DNA of 64,000 nt from Notospermus geniculatus. Its lineage: Eukaryota; Nemertea; Pilidiophora; Heteronemertea; Lineidae. Every line of letters starts with the position of its first letter. Within the stretch, counting starts at the first letter, position 1. The notes under the pieces are model-generated. The model was not told the origin of the DNA. It saw nothing but the letters and a program-made list of their open reading frames with translations, and searched no databases. The stretch is taken from the NCBI GenBank assembly GCA_002633025.1, contig NMRB01000565.1, positions 166,085-230,084 on the forward strand. The letters are read 5' to 3'. This document shows positions 59,662 through 64,000 of this stretch, piece after piece. The position numbers were made by a program, and so were the translations under genes.

Positions 59662-62057
59662 TGCAACGATGCATTCGAGGATTGAACATCACCTCGGGCA
59701 TGTCAGACGGCGGTTAGCTGGTGTCACCACGTTACCAGTGAACGGAGAGATGGCTACATTCCATGAGCAAAATTCAAACTGAAGCAGTGATTCCCTAAGT
59801 AAATCATTGACAACAGCGATATTGGCATCTGGTGGCACGGATTAACATTCACCCTCGCTTTACCTGTAGTGGTAGGGACACATGAGAACAGGCGAAGAGA
59901 CTTAACTGTCTTTGCTGACATTGAAATGCAATCTAACCACGGTGTCAATATCCGGTTGGTCTGGCTTCAGTTCCAATACTTTCGTGAGTTTACCAAGGAA
60001 ACATGATGAGATTATCTGATTAGGAGGGAGAAGGAAAGAGACATCATGTCCTACCACCACCTAGAACAACGATGGTCTCCCTACCTTCTGGACAGGTAAT
60101 TACCTCACGCTACTGGTATGTGAACTTTGCGCCTCCCGTAAAGGGTCAAATATTTGTGTGGTTCGATCGAAGGATGATTTCCGATCTCGACAGTAAAATA
60201 AACGCGTTGCCAAATATTGTGCCCTTTAAAGGGACCATTACAGGAAGCCTCCTCATCGGCATTTTGATGTGCTCATTTCACCAATTGTTTGGCATGAGAA
60301 TCTAACTCTGACATGTATTGCAAGTACATGTAAAATACACTAAACACCAACATTTGAGCCCGAATTTGTAGGCTGTCAGCGCCACCTGTGATGAAGTAAC
60401 CGAACTGATATGAGCCTCATAGTTATCTGCCTATAGAGTCTCTTTAAATTCCTTTCCTGTCTTACGACTGTCAGCATGACAAAGTCCACAGCCAGCAGCA
60501 CATTGTAATGCTGGAGCATGGACACATACATCATTTTTTAGATGCTCAATAAATCACTGCGAAGAAACGAACAGCCAGATGAGGTTGTCAGCCCGATGAA
60601 GTATCTTCAGCTCCGGCACTCACTCCGTGAGCTTAAACTGCTCTCCGAGACGTTTTTCTTCCTATCTCATTCAGAATATCGCGCCCAATAGCACGAAAAA
60701 AGAACAATACAAACCAGAATCCCCACGAGGACACCCCTACCAGGCATCCGAAACTATACACACAAGAAAACAAATTCACCAGGGACAACAGTGATCCAGC
60801 GAAATAAACAGTCATCTCCTTTTCCTATATTAGTGCATACGTTGGACGGAAGGACGTTCTATACAAAAGCGCCCTGGCATCAAATGACCGGGTTATATAA
60901 AGAAGATTTGAATAAATCTTGCTGATGTCATTTCTATCCGTCGAAAAAAGTTACGAGTTTTTTCTCGACTCGTAGCGGGTTTAGGAGTCATAAAAAGAAA
61001 CCATCGCAACGACGGAAACGGCAATGGGTGAGGTAATTTAAAGTTTTGAGTTAAAGATAATGTATCACAGGTATTTTCGTGGGCCACGAAAATCATTGTT
61101 TATTTACATTTTGTTTGTTTGTGTCCAGTGTTTCTTTGTCTTATGAGTAATTTGTTGGTGGCATGCCCCTCTAGAAATTCTTTGGATGCCAAAAGTATTC
61201 AATTTGGTGGGTTGGCATGTACTAAAAGTCAAAAATAACATAATGTAAACATCCATGTTTACAAACATTGAATGTAAACAATGAAGTCATGAAACATTAT
61301 CTTTAAGTAAATATAACCGGCAGATTTTTACCCCTGGGTAAAGATACCCCCCAATATACCCAAAACTTGACTTCTCAACGAAGGTAAAGTTTACCTTGAG
61401 TTTATCCAAAGCAAACTCTGGGTAAACACAAAATTCAACTCAAATCATACCCCAGGCTGAAATACCTGAGCATAGCAGCCATCTTTGTCAAAAACGAAAG
61501 GACAAATGCATTAGGGTAATCTTAATCCCTAGGGGTTAGCTCAGACTTTACTCGGAAAGAAGTCAAGTTTTGGAGGCAGGAAAGAAGCCATCGATATTTT
61601 ACGCCTGTCTTAGTTCATGCTCTTGCCCAAGAAAGGCATGAAATTATTACTTAAAGCTGACCTATTTCCATTACCCTACCACATAGAGTGACAAGAAAAT
61701 ACCTACCGCGCTGTGGCGCGGCAGGTAGATTGAGTACAAACGCCTTGGTTATTCTTCAACGACATCTCCAGACACCATATACCGAAAATACATCCTAGGT
61801 GTCGCTGTCATTCAACCGAGCGAGGCCGAGGAAGAAAGCTATCCAGTTGTTCTATAGTTGGCGAGCTGTACTCGGGTCAGTATAATACGTCTTGTCCTAT
61901 AGGCCTACATAGGGACGTAAGCCTATCCATCCAATCATGCATGCACTAGGCCTATTGCCGAACACCAAGATCCATACAGAATTCCCAAACCACAGAAATC
62001 AGGATTGGGAATGTGGCAGGTACGTTGGGCCTCCTCAGAGACCACGTCGATCAATAA
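59662..62057. other. No gene recognised
   Basis: Only a weak inverted pair near 61370-61580 (AAAACTTGACTTCT and complement) and a short GCGCTGTGGCGCGGC hairpin near 61711 were noticed. Frames lack motifs. Confidence 0.5.
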
Positions 62058-62058
62058 A

Positions 62059-62232
62059 TCAAGATGGCGGAAGTGTTGGGTGCGAGAACGGCATGTAAAG
62101 ATATATTTTATCTGCTCAAGGAGGCAAGCATACAGCGAAGAACCTGTGCATAAGTGTTTTCGACTTACAGATGGACAATTTGACGAAATATGTGGGGAAC
62201 AGAGGTTCTTCACCGACGTCACAACTCAATGC
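62059..62232 (+). pseudogene. Decayed PIF/Harbinger transposase-like fragment
   Basis: An open stretch contains RWRKCWVRERH followed about 25 residues later by FRLTDGQFDEIC. This matches in outline the N-terminal pattern of Harbinger/HARBI1-type nucleases (W-V-R-x-W/R .. F-R-M-x-x-x-F-D-x-L). The middle is out of register, the catalytic region is absent and there is no start context. Similarity is weak. Confidence 0.3.
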
Positions 62233-62270
62233 TAAAGCTGACGACACATACATGTACGTATGTACATGTA

Positions 62271-62591
62271 CATGCGGGTGCGATGCCTGCGTTGCGGTAA
62301 TGTGGGGCGATTATGCGGTACCGTTGCGGCAGGTATGATACATACGCGTGGTTCACTTTAAATTTGCGCTAAACGCGACTGAACGTCGACGTTTGTTCAA
62401 GCAATATGGGGTTTCCCCACAATGACGCCAGAAAATAATGGAAATTACCTGCGCTGCGGCACCGATGCAGCCTTGAAATATAGCAACGCACCGCAACAGC
62501 ATGTGTGTGTCATGTCAAATGTATTCCCTTGTTTGTTTCGATCCGGTGAAATGAACGCATCGCATCGCCGCACCGAAGCACGACCCGCATG
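62271..62591. mobile_element. 321-bp element with CATGCGGGTGCG ends
   Basis: Left CATGCGGGTGCG and right CGACCCGCATG, with GCGGTACCG / GCACCG and ACGCACCGCAAC-like inner repeats. It lies 38 bp after the Harbinger-like fragment and could be part of the same element. Confidence 0.5.
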
Positions 62592-63560
62592 AGCTAATTA
62601 ATACATAATTAGCCATGTACTTGGCCGTCAGTGATAGACTACAACTCTACATTGTGTGTAATTCAGCACTAATTGTCTGTTTTTATAACAGGCAGGTGTC
62701 ATTCAATCATCAAACTGTTGTAGAACATGTGATTTTATTTGACAAATCATATACTATAAGAAACTGAAATGATAAGAAAAGTGGTTTGGAAAATATTACA
62801 GTTAAAATCATCTGATATCTTTCAGTAGGCCTAAACCCCATTGACATTGATAGCCAATATGACCGCACCCCAATTCTATGCTAATTATGGTGTGACAAAT
62901 CACGTGAAGAACGTCTATAACATGCACTGATGTTCACCCAGATTTCAGAGTAAAGATTCAAGGAATCAGTGAGTAGACTGGGGAATTTCCAGGGGTTACT
63001 TGAGGGTTATCTGACACACACTGATCATAAGTATTGCAACATAGTTTTTTTTCTTAATTTCTCGGTAGTCAGTCATCAGTGTTTGATTCCCAAATGTGGA
63101 TGTGATACTCAAGTCTGGGGGACAATAAGACTGAAGGTATTTGCAGTCATGTAACCAGACAGGTTAAGATTTTATAACTGTGATTAGCAGCAGAAGTAGC
63201 TTATCAACCATCATTTGTAACTTCTAATGAGTTTTGTTCGTGATCTGATTCATACCGGATGTACAATTTTTACAGCCGAGGAAATGGGAGCAGCGCCCGG
63301 ATATTCTCTCTCATGGTTCCGTCCTTCATTAGCCAATGTGTAAACTGCTGGAAAACAGCAGCTTCAGTTTGCACGTTTGCTCTATTAAAACGTGGATTGC
63401 TCAAAACACGAACTCTCTTTCATCCTTCTACGCAAGGTTTTGAAATGGAAAATTATGGCTATTGTTGTATAAATGTAATCTTCCTCCATATACATGTAGT
63501 TTTATGTTATACAAGGGGGTCATGCCACAAATACTGGAGATACAATGCGGGGGACCCTAG

Positions 63561-63690
63561 CCCACTGCCTCAATAGCTGTCACTAGTGGTTAAAACAATT
63601 GAAATGAACCTGATCAATTTCCCCCATAAAAGGCGCCCATTGTATAGGACCTGGTTTCAATGTGCTGCTCTCTATCGTAGCTAGGATCCC
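63561..63690 (+). repeat. Dispersed repeat, copy 2 (~130 bp)
   Basis: Matches 58351-58490 with scattered changes; its right end is followed by MITE family B copy 2. Confidence 0.8.
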
Positions 63691-63706
63691 CAAGGCCAAA
63701 TGATAA

Positions 63707-63838
63707 TAGGGAGTTTTCGCAAAGCCCCCGAAACGCCAACGCGAACGCCAAGCCCATTGTTCGATGCGACGAAGAGAGCACCGAACAAAAGGATGGACGT
63801 TCGTGTTGGCGTTTCGGGGGCTTTGCGAAAACACCCTA
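63707..63838 (-). mobile_element. MITE family B, copy 2 (132 bp)
   Basis: Same arms as 55946-56085 (TAGGGAGTTTTCGCAAAGCC and complement, ending AACACCCTA). The central segment, including CGAAGAGAGCACCGAAC, is inverted relative to copy 1, as expected for an opposite-orientation insertion. Confidence 0.85.
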
Positions 63839-64000
63839 ATAACGGGCTTCTAAGGTGAAAGACATTGCTGACTACCTTCCTCCATATACGTACGTGCATT
63901 CATCTACGGAATGTGTTAGGTTCACACTTTTGGGGTATTTAAGCCTGTAATATTTATTATTGCCCCCCTAACAGGAATGCCCGGGGAGGCAATGACAAAC

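Overview
This is a stretch of a metazoan nuclear genome, most likely a marine invertebrate deuterostome and probably an echinoderm. Reasons: split genes with consensus GT..AG introns; orthologs of animal genes (CLPP, APPBP2, CABLES, MIB1); very frequent TAGGCCTA and TACATGTA words; and a dense load of short inverted-repeat elements. The phylum is an inference from word usage and gene content. It is a draft assembly with single Ns at 12798, 18202 and 44733 and a 649-base N run at 30034-30682.

Left part (1-7.1 kb): a complete six-exon mitochondrial ClpP peptidase gene on the minus strand, head to head with a complete seven-exon plus-strand gene. The second gene encodes an 847-residue protein that joins an N-terminal CARD-like domain to an APPBP2-like helical-repeat body. 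From 7.1 to 16.5 kb there is no host gene. That stretch holds a 3-kb composite foldback with 37-bp perfect terminal repeats, other foldbacks, a tRNA-derived unit, a 291-bp-period repeat array and a TTAA-flanked element.

Middle part (16.7-30 kb): a ten-exon CABLES-type gene on the minus strand and the first seven exons of MIB1 on the plus strand. They are divergent, with only 324 bp between start codons. Exons 7-9 of CABLES occur twice, on either side of an N. Exon phases and the N suggest two haplotypes joined end to end rather than a real second cyclin box. The MIB1 3' half (most of the REP, ankyrin and RING region) is not visible downstream of the gap.

Right part (30.7-64 kb): almost entirely accessory. 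It contains nested MITE-like foldbacks in several families, two copies of some of them, a PLE-like insertion with a 14-bp target duplication and a decayed Harbinger-like fragment. The only gene signals are a TATA-driven short secreted-peptide gene at 39.4-40.1 kb, flanked by a perfect 123-bp inverted repeat, and one ependymin-like exon at 45.0 kb.

The observations most worth following are the CARD-APPBP2-like architecture, the peptide locus with duplicated terminal exons between inverted arms, a group of unrelated foldbacks sharing AGGGCC..CATAAA termini, and the ancient MIB1-CABLES linkage.
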